This document shows, in pieces, positions 37,590-47,248 of a stretch of DNA of 64,000 nt. Source of the DNA: Nyssa sinensis (taxonomy: Eukaryota; Streptophyta; Magnoliopsida; Cornales; Nyssaceae); the NCBI GenBank assembly GCA_008638375.1, contig CM018051.1, positions 9,841,387-9,905,386 of the forward strand, written 5' to 3'. The notes beneath the pieces were generated by a model that was not told where the DNA came from, did not search any database, and saw only the letters and a list, made by a program, of their open reading frames with translations. A program made the position numbers and the translations under genes. Each line of letters starts with the position of its first letter. The first letter of the stretch is position 1.

Positions 37590-39560
37590 CTACTTTAATC
37601 GTTTCCCTCTTCTTCTTCTACATTTCTCCTTCGTTTCCTATTTTTCATTACGTTAGATTCCGACACCCACTCCGACAGTAGGGAGATTAGGGACATAGAA
37701 ATGGGTGGTGATAGGACCTCCCCCTCTGGTGGGTCAGGGAACAATTTTAGTAGTGAACCCGACATGGTTCTTGTTGAAGCCCACCTAGAATCTAGTAACA
37801 AGGAGGTTGGCACCTCGGGTCGATCTTAAAGGGAGGAGGAAGAGGAGATTGCCATCACTGAAGAGATGTTGAAAACCCTTAGAAAACAGTATAGGTTTTC
37901 GAAGAACATGTCCTGTAGGGTTCCCAAGAAGCTTGACCGTCCTTCGAACATCGAGCAGGGGGAGATCTGCACCTACCTCGAGTGGTTCGAGATCGGTGTA
38001 TAATTTCCCTTACACCCTCTCTTGAACGAATTTTTTAGTTGGTTTAAGATTTGTCATGCTGAGCTGAATATCAACAGTTGGAGGCAACTTATGGCCTTCT
38101 TAGTGCTAGGTCATAAGAACGGAGTCGAGGTGGATCTGGACCTCATCTGGAGTAATATGGACATGAAATACCTCAGGTCTGAGGGACTTTACTACATATC
38201 CTTTGATAAGCGGTTTAGGCCATTAACCTCGGTACCCACTTCTAACAAGACATAGAAGAAGTGGTACTTCTTTGTTGGAAGAGGCTAGGAGCACGAAGAT
38301 TTTGAAGACCGGTTGAGTCTTTTTCCTTGGCACACCGGCTTCAAAGGTAAGACCTCAAACCTGTAATGGTTAATTTTTCTTCATTCCCTTCTTCCTTTGA
38401 TTGACTTGTTGTTTTTCTCTATTTTTCATGTTGTTTTGCAGATAAGAAAGCTTGGAGGAGGCCAACATTTACCCCTAAACTTTAGGAGAAGTATCGGCGA
38501 CTACGGCAACCCCTCGACTAACCTCATGACCAGATTCTTTCTCCGTAGAACCTGATGGAGGCAAACTTGGTGAAGAGTAGGGATGCCGCACTGAAGAAGT
38601 CCGTACTATCTGGCTATACTCCAAGCACGAAGAAGGAGGCCGGGGGGCTCGTCCTCTTTTACTGTTACTCCCCCTCCTTAGAAGAAAATGAGGCTTGACA
38701 CCGGGGCGTCTGAAGTTGCCCCTGCTAAACAGGGGGCTTCAACTTCTTCTCAGAAGCCCCTTGTTCCTCCAACTTCAGAATCGGGTTCGGCACCCTGCAG
38801 TATGGGGAGGCTGAACCACGTTCCTCCTGCAATCGCCAGCGCAGCATCGGGGGACGAGGCCGTGAGGATCGCTCTCGAAGGATCCTAGTCTTCATACTTC
38901 AGGGGTCTGAACCTGCGCTAGATTGCCAGGGATCTCCTGGTGGGCCATGTAAGTGTAAGTGATATTGTTTAAGGATTTATTCTCTCCTTTTTTTTCTTTT
39001 TCTTTTTTTACTAACTCCTCCGTTCTTGTTTGCAGGCTGCCCACATGATGGCCGTCATTCTGGATTACCCTGAAGACTCTAAAAAGGTAAGCCAACTTCA
39101 GGCCGAGTTGGAAATGATTCGCGCCGAGCTCCAGGCATCCTGAACTGCTTCTCATTCTCTTGAAAGGAAGTACAATTTCCTTAAAGGGAAGTACAAGGAA
39201 GCGGTAGCTGGCCTGGGTGTCCTTCAGTCCTAGAGGAACAAGCTTGCTCTCTGCTTGGAGTCAATGAAGAAGGAGAACAAGGAAGTGGAGGCTACGACAG
39301 CTCTGAAACTGTCATCCAACGTAGAGACGGCCTGAGCAGCAGCTAAGGAGGAGACGAAAAAAGAGCTTATGGACGAGGTGAACAGCTTCAGAAGAGGATC
39401 CAAAAGCTCTACCCCGACCTGGACATCTCTAGGGTGGATGATGTAGAGGTGGAAGATTCAGAGCCAACCTTTCCTGAGCTTGCCTCAGTCCAGCCAACTA
39501 AGGGTGCCCCTGTCGAGGATGTCGTGCCTGCCTCCGAAACTGCCCCAGTTACTTTAGACT
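37590..39560 (+). pseudogene. Antisense ORF of the Tat element (Transposase_28-like)
   Basis: This decayed, probably intron-containing frame lies between integrase and the 3' LTR and runs opposite to pol. Readable parts are 'LRKQYRFSKNMSCRVPKKL' followed by 'RPSNIEQGEICTYLEW' (about 37875-37990), then 'FPLHPLLNEFFSWFKI' and 'NSWRQLMAFLVLGHKNG' (about 38005-38120). Later come an Arg/Ala/Glu-rich helical stretch (about 39020-39420) and an acidic end. The order matches the family Pfam calls 'putative gypsy type transposon' (Transposase_28), found as antisense ORFs in Tat elements. Stops interrupt at several points. Its function is not established. Confidence 0.7.
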
Positions 39561-39639
39561 AGCTTTTTTTTTGTGTAACCTCCAGCCCTTTCGGGTTTTA
39601 GTAATGAAAAGCAATTTTTATTTATCGTTGTTTTTTCAT

Positions 39640-39920
39640 AATTGACTCTGGTATCGTCTAGACCTGAAATACTTGTAATTAACAAGATAATTAATAACAC
39701 TTCAGACCTGAAAGCATTAACCCGCAGTCAGGGCTCCAAACGTAAAACACTTGTACTAAACAAGATAATTAATAACACCTCAAACCTAAAAGCATTAACC
39801 CGCAGTCGGGGCTCCAGACGTAAAACACTTGTAATAAATAAGATAATAACAAACACTGCAGACCTAACATACTTGTGATAAATAATAAAATGAAACCTTA
39901 CCCAGACCTCGAAGATATTA
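39640..39920. repeat. Tandem array A, about 78-bp unit, three copies
   Basis: 'aacaagataattaataac' recurs at 39681 and 39759, with a variant at 39837, a spacing of 78 bp. Each copy also carries 'gcattaacccgcagtc' and 'gtaaaacacttgtaa'. It lies in the 3' untranslated part of the Tat element. Confidence 0.85.
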
Positions 39921-39984
39921 GTAATTAACTTGATGTTAGAGTCGCAGACTTGAAATACTTATAACAAGGAAGTAACGAGATTAC

Positions 39985-40580
39985 CTCCGGCCTGAAAGTG
40001 GACCAGATATGGAGATCTGTGAATTAAATTGGGACCATGCCTATGACACTTGTAATCCATACAAGGCTCATAGGAGTCTTTTGAAATGAACCAGATCTAG
40101 AGATCTGTGCATTAAATTGAGACTATGCCTACAACATTTGTGCTCGTAGGAGTCTTTTGAAATGGACCATATTCAGAGATCTGTGCATTAGATTGAGACC
40201 ATGCCTACAACACTTGTATTCGTAGGAGTCTTTTGAATTGGACCAGATCTAAGGATCTATGCATTAAATTGAGACCATGCCTACAACACTTGTGCTCATA
40301 AGAGTCTTTTTAGATGGACCAGATCTGGAGATCTGTGCATTAAATTGAGACCATGCCTACAACACTTGTGCTCGTAGGAGTCTTTTAAGATGGACCAGAT
40401 CTGAAGATCTGTGCATTAAATTGAGACCATGCCTACAACACTTGTGCTCGTAGAAGTCTTTTGGGATGGACCAGATCTGGATATCTGCGCATTAAATTGA
40501 GACCATGCCTACAGCACTTGTGCTCGTAGGAGTCTTTTGGGATGGACCAGATCTGAATATCTGTGCATTAAATTGAAGAA
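39985..40580. repeat. Tandem array B, about 78-bp unit, seven full copies plus a partial
   Basis: Units contain 'gaccagatctggagatctg', 'gcattaaattgagacc', 'atgcctacaacacttgtg' and 'ctcgtaggagtcttttg' in fixed order. The middle copies are the most alike. The array abuts the end of the integrase region at 40608. Confidence 0.9.
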
Positions 40581-40607
40581 TACTTTTAAAGGGGAAGATA
40601 AGCTTTG

Positions 40608-41754
40608 TTAATAATATTTTCTCAGGTGTTCGATATTCCAAGGCCTAGGAACGAGCTTACCAGACATATCTTCTAGCCAGTAGGTTATGGGCTTGGCAAT
40701 TTTGATGACTTTGTAAGGCCCCTCCCAATTTGGGGAGAGCTTCCCCATGGTGGGATCCTTGGTACTAGGAAAAACCCTTCTTAGGACAAGGTCGCCGAGC
40801 TGGAAATTCAGAGGCTTCACCTTCTGATTAAATCTCTGAGCCTTCCTACACCGGTATTCCTCAGTCCTGATCTCAGCCTACTCTCTTCTTTCTTCCAACA
40901 GGTCGAGGTTTTCTACTAATTGGTGATCATTGGTCCCCTAGTCGAAGGCTACGACCTTAGTGTGGGCATACCTATCTCGACTAGAATAACTACCTCGGTA
41001 CCGTATGCAAGTGAGAACGACGTTTTAGCAGTGGGTACTCTTTTCGTGATTCGGTAAGCCCAGAGTACCTACTGGAGCTCTTCAACCCACTTCCCTTTGG
41101 TTTCCTCAAATCTCTTTTTAAGGCACCAAGAATCGTGCGGTTGGTGACTTCGGCCTGCCCATTAGCTTGGGGGTGCCCTGGCGAGGAGAAGTGATGGTTC
41201 ATATGTAGGTTGCTGCAGAACTTTTCGAACACTTTTCCGGTGAACTGCATACCGTTGTCAGAGATGATAACATGGGGTATGCCAAACCTACAGATTATGT
41301 TTTTCCATGTGAAATTTTTCACCTCTGCTTCAGTAATGTGAGTTAGGGGTTTTGCTTCTGCCCACTTGGAAAAGTAATCGATGGCGATGAGAAAATATCT
41401 TCTGTTCTGCGGGGCCTTTGATAGCGGCCCCACAATGTCCATTCCCTATTAGGCAAATGGCCATGGACTGGCAATTGGGGTGAGCTTATAATGGGGCTGA
41501 TGCTGACATGAGGCGAAGCGCTGACATTTATCGCACCTCTTCACGTGCTCTTTGGCATGTCTGAGTATGCCAGGCCAATAATAGCCCCGAGTCAAAGACC
41601 GGTGGGCTATGGTCCTGCCACCGTTGTGATTTTCACATATTCCTTCATGAATTTTGACTAGGACGTACTCGGACTCTTCTAGAGATAAGCATCTTAGGAG
41701 AGGCTGGGTGTACGACCTTCGATAGAGCTTCCCGTTCAAGATAAGATACCGCAC
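40608..41754 (-). pseudogene. Integrase region of the Tat element
   Basis: This pol segment inserts the cDNA into the genome. The N-terminal zinc-binding HHCC is present in 41754-41449 (HEGICENH … CDKCQRF). The core in 41442-40990 keeps the catalytic D,D-35-E: D in 'MDIVGPL', D62 in 'SDNGMQF' and E98 in 'GQAEVTNR'. A frameshift follows near 41100. The C-terminal part (40820-40608) ends 'IEHLRKYY'. A stop also separates the first two parts, so the protein cannot be made in one piece. Confidence 0.9.
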
Positions 41755-41772
41755 TGCTCTGATCCATATATT

Positions 41773-42447
41773 CTAGGCTTGGTTCTTGTCCTCTGGAAGT
41801 TGCCCATCTTTTAGGTACAAGAGGATAGGCGTCCTCCAGTCCTGACTTTGTTCTGAAGAATGCGTGGACTGAACCTCCTCGATGCTTGGCCCAGCTTGGT
41901 AAGAAATATCGACTTCGAAATTTCCACCAGGCTTGAGGTGAGAGGCCATGTTTGCCAAGGCATCAACTCGGGTGTTCTGACCTCTTTCAATCTTGTGGAT
42001 AATGAATGCTGAGAAAGATTTCTTCAGCGAATCCATCAACTCTGCATATCTGATCATTCTATTATCTTTGGCGATGAACTCCCCCAAGACCTGGCTCACC
42101 ACTAGTTGGGAATAAAAAAATGCCTCGAGACTCCGAACTTCACATTCTAGAGCCAATCTCATACCGAGGATTAATGCTTCATACTCGGCTTTGTTATTCG
42201 AAGCTCTAAACCCCAGGGTAACCGCCTTCTCCATTGCAATCCCATTTGAGGATCGAAGTATGATGCCAACCCCAGAACCTTTGTCAATGGATGAATCATC
42301 AGTGTAGAACTGCCATACCACCGCACTTGTATCGACCCTGGATTTATTATGCAAAACAGGAGTGAACTCTGGGACAAAATCTGCCAACACTTGGCCTTTA
42401 ATGGAGGTCCGGGGTACATAAAATATATCGAACTCTCCCAGCTCCAC
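41773..42447 (-). pseudogene. Second (archaeal-type) RNase H of the Tat element
   Basis: A domain beginning 'VVWQFYTDDSS', with 'NNKAEYEALILGMRLA' and ending 'NTRVDALANMAS', sits between the ordinary RNase H and integrase. Such a second RNase H marks the Tat lineage. The Asp normally found in 'DSQLVV' is Tyr here (FFYSQLVV), so one of the four catalytic acids is lost. The other three acidic positions are visible. Confidence 0.85.
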
Positions 42448-42555
42448 AGACTATTTAACCAACCGCCCTGAAACATCAGGCTTGTGCAAAATCGCCCTCA
42501 GCCGGTGAAATGTCGAGATCACAATAGGCTGCACTTGAAAATAGGGCCTGAGCTT

Positions 42556-43857
42556 TCAAGCAAACATTACTAGGGCGAATGCCAACTTCTCGACCATGGG
42601 ATATCTCTTCTCGGTATCCAGAAGCGCTTTGCTGACGAAGAATACTGGCTTTTGAGTCCCCTTTTCTTCCCGAACAAGTGCTGAAATTACGGCGTTCTCT
42701 GATACTACGAGATACAGAAAAAGCTTTTCCCCTTGTATTGGTTTGGACAGGAGCTCGGGGGACGCCATATATTGCTTTAATTCCTAGAAGGCCCTATAGC
42801 ATTCAGAGGTCCATTCAAGGGTCTTATTCCCCTTTAAGGCTTTGAAGAACGGGAGGCAGCGATCGGTTGACATGGAAATAAACCTATTCAGAGCCGCGAT
42901 TCTGCTGTTTAAAGCCTGTACGTCTTTTTTGGACTTTGGTGACTCTAGTTTTGTCAGTGCTTTAATCTATGAGGAGTCCGCCTCTATTCCCCTCTAAGAG
43001 ATCAAGAAACCCAGGAATTTCCCCTTAGCGACCCCAAAGGTACATTTTGAAGGGTTTAACTTCATTCTGTGCTGCTTCAATATGCTGAAGGTTTGCCTTA
43101 AGTGCTGCATATGTTAATCCTTCTTCAGGCTCTTGAATAACATGTCGTCTATGTAGACCTCCATTGTTTTACCGATCAGGGAATTAAACATTTTATTCAC
43201 CAACCGCTGGCATGTGGCACCGACATTCTTCAGCCCAAACAGTATCACCCTATAGCAATAGAGCCCGCGCTCAAATATGAATGCCGTTTTTTCCTGGTCT
43301 GGAGGGTACATCTGAATCTGATTGTATCCCGAATATGCATCCATGAAACTCATCAGCTCGTGACTCGCGGTTGCATCAACGAGCTGGTCTATCCTTGGGA
43401 GGGGAGAACTGTCTTTGGGACAAGCTTTGTTGAGGTCTGTATAGTCAATGCAGACCCGCCATTTTCCATTCTTTTTCTTGGCAAGGACTGTGTTAGCGAG
43501 CCATTTTGGATAGAACATCTCTCTTATCATCTTAGTGTCCAACAGTGGTTGGACTTCGTCGTTAATGATTTTGTGTCGCTCGGGAGCGAAAGTCCTTCGT
43601 TTCTGTCTAACTAGGGGATGGTCCGAATTAGTCATCAACTTATGAGTGATAAGAGTGGAGTCTATCCTTTCCATGTCCTTAGTTTCCCAAGCAAAGACTG
43701 ACAGATTATCTTTTAAGAACTCAACGATCTCCTGATGTTCAGACTGGGATAGCTCTACGCCGAGTTGTAAGTAACGTCCCCCTCCTTCAAGACTCACCAA
43801 TACCTTAACAGGCTCCTGCGTTGGTGTTGCCAAGCTATCTCTCCCTCTAGGGCTCAA
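42556..43857 (-). pseudogene. Reverse transcriptase and first RNase H of the Tat element
   Basis: The 43857-43114 part carries the RT core: 'KKKNGKWRVCIDYTDLNKA', 'MDAYSGYNQI', 'FGLKNVGATCQRLVNKMF' and the active-site 'YIDDM' (usual YVDDM). The frame then breaks; RNase H remnants continue to 42556 (ISALVREEKGTQKPVFFVSK, EKRYPMVEKLAFALV). RNA-templated DNA synthesis is the role in an intact element. Stops after 'KSLKKD' and 'VMFA' show decay. Confidence 0.9.
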
Positions 43858-43944
43858 TGGCTCATCAACCTCGGGGGGGCATTTCGTAATCTCGCGAAGC
43901 TCAGTAGGCGCAGGGCTCCTAACCCCCCGAGGTATTTGTAATTG

Positions 43945-44547
43945 CTATTTTTGAGCTTTTTCTTTTAATGCCACGGCATAGCACTCCCAAGCTGTTGGTT
44001 GGTAGCCTCTGACGGTGCAGACCTTATCATTCTGGACGTATTTCAGGCATTGGTGGAGGGTCGAGGTGATCGTCTCCATCTGGTGGAGCCATGGTCCCCC
44101 AATGATGATGTTGTAAGGAGATTTAGAGTCCACGACCATGTACTCCAAGATTAGCATATTCTCGGTGTCCCTCTCTCCCACTGTGGTTGGGAGCTCTATC
44201 TTTCCCATTGGTGAGCTCAGATTTCTGTTGAATCCTGTCATTACAGCGGTTGTGGCTTTAAGGTCGTTAACGCTAAGCTTCATGTGTCGGAAAGGTTCAT
44301 AAAATAGCACATTGGTAGAACTCCCTGTGTCTACTAGCACCCTCCTAATTTCAAAGTTTGCTACTTTGAGTAAGACCACAAGGGCATCGCTATGGGGGCA
44401 ATGTACCCCGATAAGATCTAGCTCTGAGAACTGGATATATGGTAGGGGCCTTGGCCTTTTCTTAACTGTGGAGATCTGGAAGACAATTGGTTCTGCCCTT
44501 TCCTCTCGAACATAGCGTTTTCTCACTTTGTCGGACATCCTAGCCAA
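43945..44547 (-). pseudogene. Aspartic protease region of the Tat element
   Basis: The active-site signature is 'VLVDTGSSTNVLF', followed by 'YNIIIGGPWLHQM', as in gypsy proteases. It cleaves the polyprotein in an intact element. A TAG stop separates it from the RT frame near 43945. Confidence 0.85.
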
Positions 44548-44559
44548 TGAATTGTCAGC

Positions 44560-46243
44560 ATGGAGGACAAAAATGACTTGATTGTTCTGACGTGGTTGCT
44601 CATTTTGAGCCTCCCTTTGTTCGGGCCTCTAGTCTTGTCTCTTCTGATATGGCCTGTCATTTCGAGAGTTTTGCCTTCCATCTTGTTGGACAAATTCCTT
44701 CAAACGACCCCGTCGGATTAACTGTTCAATTTCCTATTTGAGGACCCTACACTTATCAGTGGTGTGCCCGTGATCCCTATGGAAGTCGTAGTATTCGTTG
44801 TGATCTCTGGTGTCCGAATTATTTTTCAAAGGCTCTGACCACCTCAGATCTTCTCGAGTCCGGACCTACTAGAGGATGTGGGTGAGGGATGCGCTCAGAG
44901 GTCTGTATGCCCCGAACTTTCTGGGATTGAGATTGCTTTGAGTTTTGGGTGCCGTCCTCTTGTCCAAACTTCTTCCCCTTTTCTTGACACTAATAGAGTC
45001 GTTTCTGGGTGTTATCGTCCTTCTGAGCCTTCTCCTTGGCTTTTTGGAAAGACATCTTCGTATCCTCCAGGTTTATATACTTTCGTGCCCGCTTCATGAG
45101 CGATGCCATGTTAACAGAAGGATTCTTTGTCAAGGAGTCATGGAATCACCCGGTGCCCAGTCCTGTATAAAGGGCTGCCACTAAGAAGCTCGGACTGCAG
45201 TCCGTAACCTCCGTGACCTCGGAATTGAATCGAGCGATATATTCCAGTAATGACTCCCCATTTTGTTGCTTTATTGACAAGAGAAATTCAGGGCCCATCT
45301 TGAGCCTCCTGCTGGTCAAGAATCGGTCAAGGAACCGTTTGCTGAGTTCATAGAAGTTAGTAACTGATTCCTGTGGGGGACTGTGGAACTACTTCAGGGC
45401 GGCACCCTTGAGGCTTGTTACGAACGTGCGACACAAGAAGACGTCAATGGCCCTATGCAAGGCCATCGTGTGCTGATAATGGGAGAGATGGTCCCCGGGG
45501 TCTTCCGACCCATCATACAAGGTGAACTTCAGGACAACAAATTTCCAAGGGCCCTCCTCTACCATTATGGTTGGGGTAAATGGAGTGGTGAATCTCCCGA
45601 GAGGGAGGTGAATCCCCTTAGTGAGGGTCGCTTGCTCGATGGAATCCGCTACTTCTTCCGTCCTCAGAAGTATTCTGGATGGGGTTGGCTGATGCCACCT
45701 TGTCACTACGGCCTCAAGTCCCATGTACAAAGGGTTCCCTTGTTCGGTAATGGTATGATGTTGCTGCCCTCGAAGTGGAGGAACTAATGCCTGCGGCAAT
45801 TGGAGATGTGACGGCACTCGGTCAGCCCCCGAATTCGCAGGGCTTAAGTTCTTTGTCCTGCTGTGGTAATAGACAATAGGACGAGGATTCAGCATCCCTC
45901 CTCCAGGGACATGCAACAGCTGGGGGTCACCCCTAGTATGAACATCACCTTGGGGATGCGAGGTGTGTGCATTGGGATCCCCCTCATCATGAGGCCTTTC
46001 GCCCGGGGTAGAAGGGAGTTGAATCCCTCCATCGGGCACGCCCAGTGGAGGATGGACAGGGTGACTTTATAGGTTCTGGGTCAGAGAAGCCTGAGATGTG
46101 GCAAGGAGTTGCTCCTGCATCAGATCAGACTGTCGTCGAATTTGATCAAGCCGCTGTTGTACATGATCAGGGGTCTCCCCCTTTCACTCTCGACTAAAGG
46201 CCGATTTTGGGAACCTGGCCTTAGACAAAGATTAGGAGCCATA
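44560..46243 (-). pseudogene. gag region of the Tat element
   Basis: Starts near ATG 46243 just inside the primer site. It includes a glutamine-rich helix (DHVQQRLDQIRRQSDLMQEQ), the gag core (KFTLYDGSEDPGDHLSHYQ … FVTSLKGAALK) and a zinc-knuckle-like segment 'YYDFHRDHGHTTDKC', where the expected first Cys is Tyr. In-frame stops include a TAG at 45389-45391 where a Trp is usual (ALK-stop-FHS) and a TAG where Gln is usual after 'CRVLK'. Confidence 0.8.
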
Positions 46244-46287
46244 ACGAAAGCGATGCTTCTGAAATAACAAAATTAACGGGAATGATC

Positions 46288-46309
46288 GTCGTTTCCCACA
46301 GACGGCGCT
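46288..46309 (-). other. Primer-binding site of the Tat element
   Basis: On the minus strand, 'tagcgccgtctgtgggaa' follows the 5' LTR end after a short gap. It matches the 'tggcgccgtctgtgggaa' beside the LTR at 52447-53009 except at the start. The first nine bases of the latter pair with the 3' end of plant tRNA-Asp. Confidence 0.6.
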
Positions 46310-46317
46310 ATGCTAAT

Positions 46318-47248
46318 GTTACACTTTTCTGATCTGCCGAGGCTCCATTCCTTATCGGTATAAGCTCTAAAAAAAGGGGAGTTAAAGGGCCGCCGGGATG
46401 GCTCCGACGGTAGCCACTCCTGTGATGAAGTCAGTAGAGAGTAAGTAAAACTGAGAAAAGATAATTGATTATGTCTTGAAGCGTACCTTAAAGGCAGTAC
46501 TTATCGGCTAATTGTCTTCCAAAGTGGGTAGGATTTGGTGCCGTGAAATCTGGGATTCATTGTTGTCTAGAGACAGTAGTTTCCGTATTGCGTCATGCTT
46601 TCCTATTCCGAGATCGATAAGCCAAAATTACGACGATGACGAGGACGGTAGCTCCGAGGTAACGCTGTCAATGGATCGGATCTCGATCCGATCTGATCCA
46701 AGATCCGATCCGATAAGTCCCGATATGATTTTAGAAATAGTGATCCATGACCCGATCCAATCCGAATCCGATTATTCCAATTATAAACGGACCAAATATG
46801 ATATAAGCTAATCCGATCCGTTTACAATCCGATCCGATCCGTTTACATATATATATATATTAAAATTAATATTATATATATATATTAATATATATAATAT
46901 ATTAATTTTAATATATAATAAATATATATATATATTACTATACATATATTTATATAATATATATTAATATATAATATAATTTTAAACGGATCGGACCGGA
47001 TTAACAGATCGGATATCCGGTTATTAACGGATTCAGATACGGATTAACATTCACCTGATGCGTCTGATTAACAGATCGAATTTCTTATTAAACGGATCGG
47101 ATTCGGATCGGCTCTAATCCGGTACGAATCCGATCCGTTTACAGTCCTACTCCGAGGACTAATGTTCCTGAGCCCGCTAGTCCAATATCAAATCTGTATA
47201 GTTAATTATTTCATGACCTGCATACAGAAGAAATAGACACGTGTAAAG
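46318..47248 (-). repeat. 5' LTR of the Tat element, interrupted by a MITE
   Basis: Matches 36714 to about 37148 with a 490-bp hAT MITE inserted at 46660-47149. The TATA-like box of the left LTR (cctataag) reads 'ccgataag' here, so the promoter copy is mutated. About 30 bases at the outer end, present in the left LTR, are missing, and no 5-bp target duplication can be recognised. Confidence 0.85.
46660..47149. mobile_element. Non-autonomous hAT MITE inside the Tat 5' LTR
   Basis: The 490-bp unit is flanked by a perfect 8-bp duplication 'ctccgagg' (46652-46659 and 47150-47157); the uninterrupted LTR at 37046-37060 has one copy. Ends and subterminal blocks match the 4.55-kb hAT at 55182-59732: 'gctgtcaat' on the left, 'ataaacggacca' further in, 'atccggttattaa' and 'aatccgatccgttta' on the right. 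The middle is (AT)-rich. Confidence 0.92.

Larger units (their letters stand above)
36714..47248 (-). mobile_element. Full-length, decayed Ty3/gypsy Tat-lineage LTR retrotransposon
   Basis: Order on the minus strand: 5' LTR (right, 46318-47248), primer-binding site, gag, protease, reverse transcriptase, RNase H, second RNase H, integrase, two tandem arrays, an ORF on the opposite strand, a G-rich polypurine tract (about 37184-37196) and the 3' LTR (left, 36714-37178). A second RNase H plus extra sequence and an antisense ORF downstream of integrase are the hallmarks of the plant Tat lineage (Retand/Grande/Ogre relatives). The LTRs agree at about nine in ten bases over the first 265 bp by eye, with mostly transitions, so the insertion is not recent. 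The reading frames carry many stops and shifts. Confidence 0.9.

Noticed and set aside
39985..40580. CRISPR-like array
   Set aside because: The repeats are head-to-tail with no unique spacers, and the context is a plant retrotransposon 3' region.
45383..45787. 134-codon plus-strand frame
   Set aside because: It is the opposite strand of the gag region and mirrors its codon structure.
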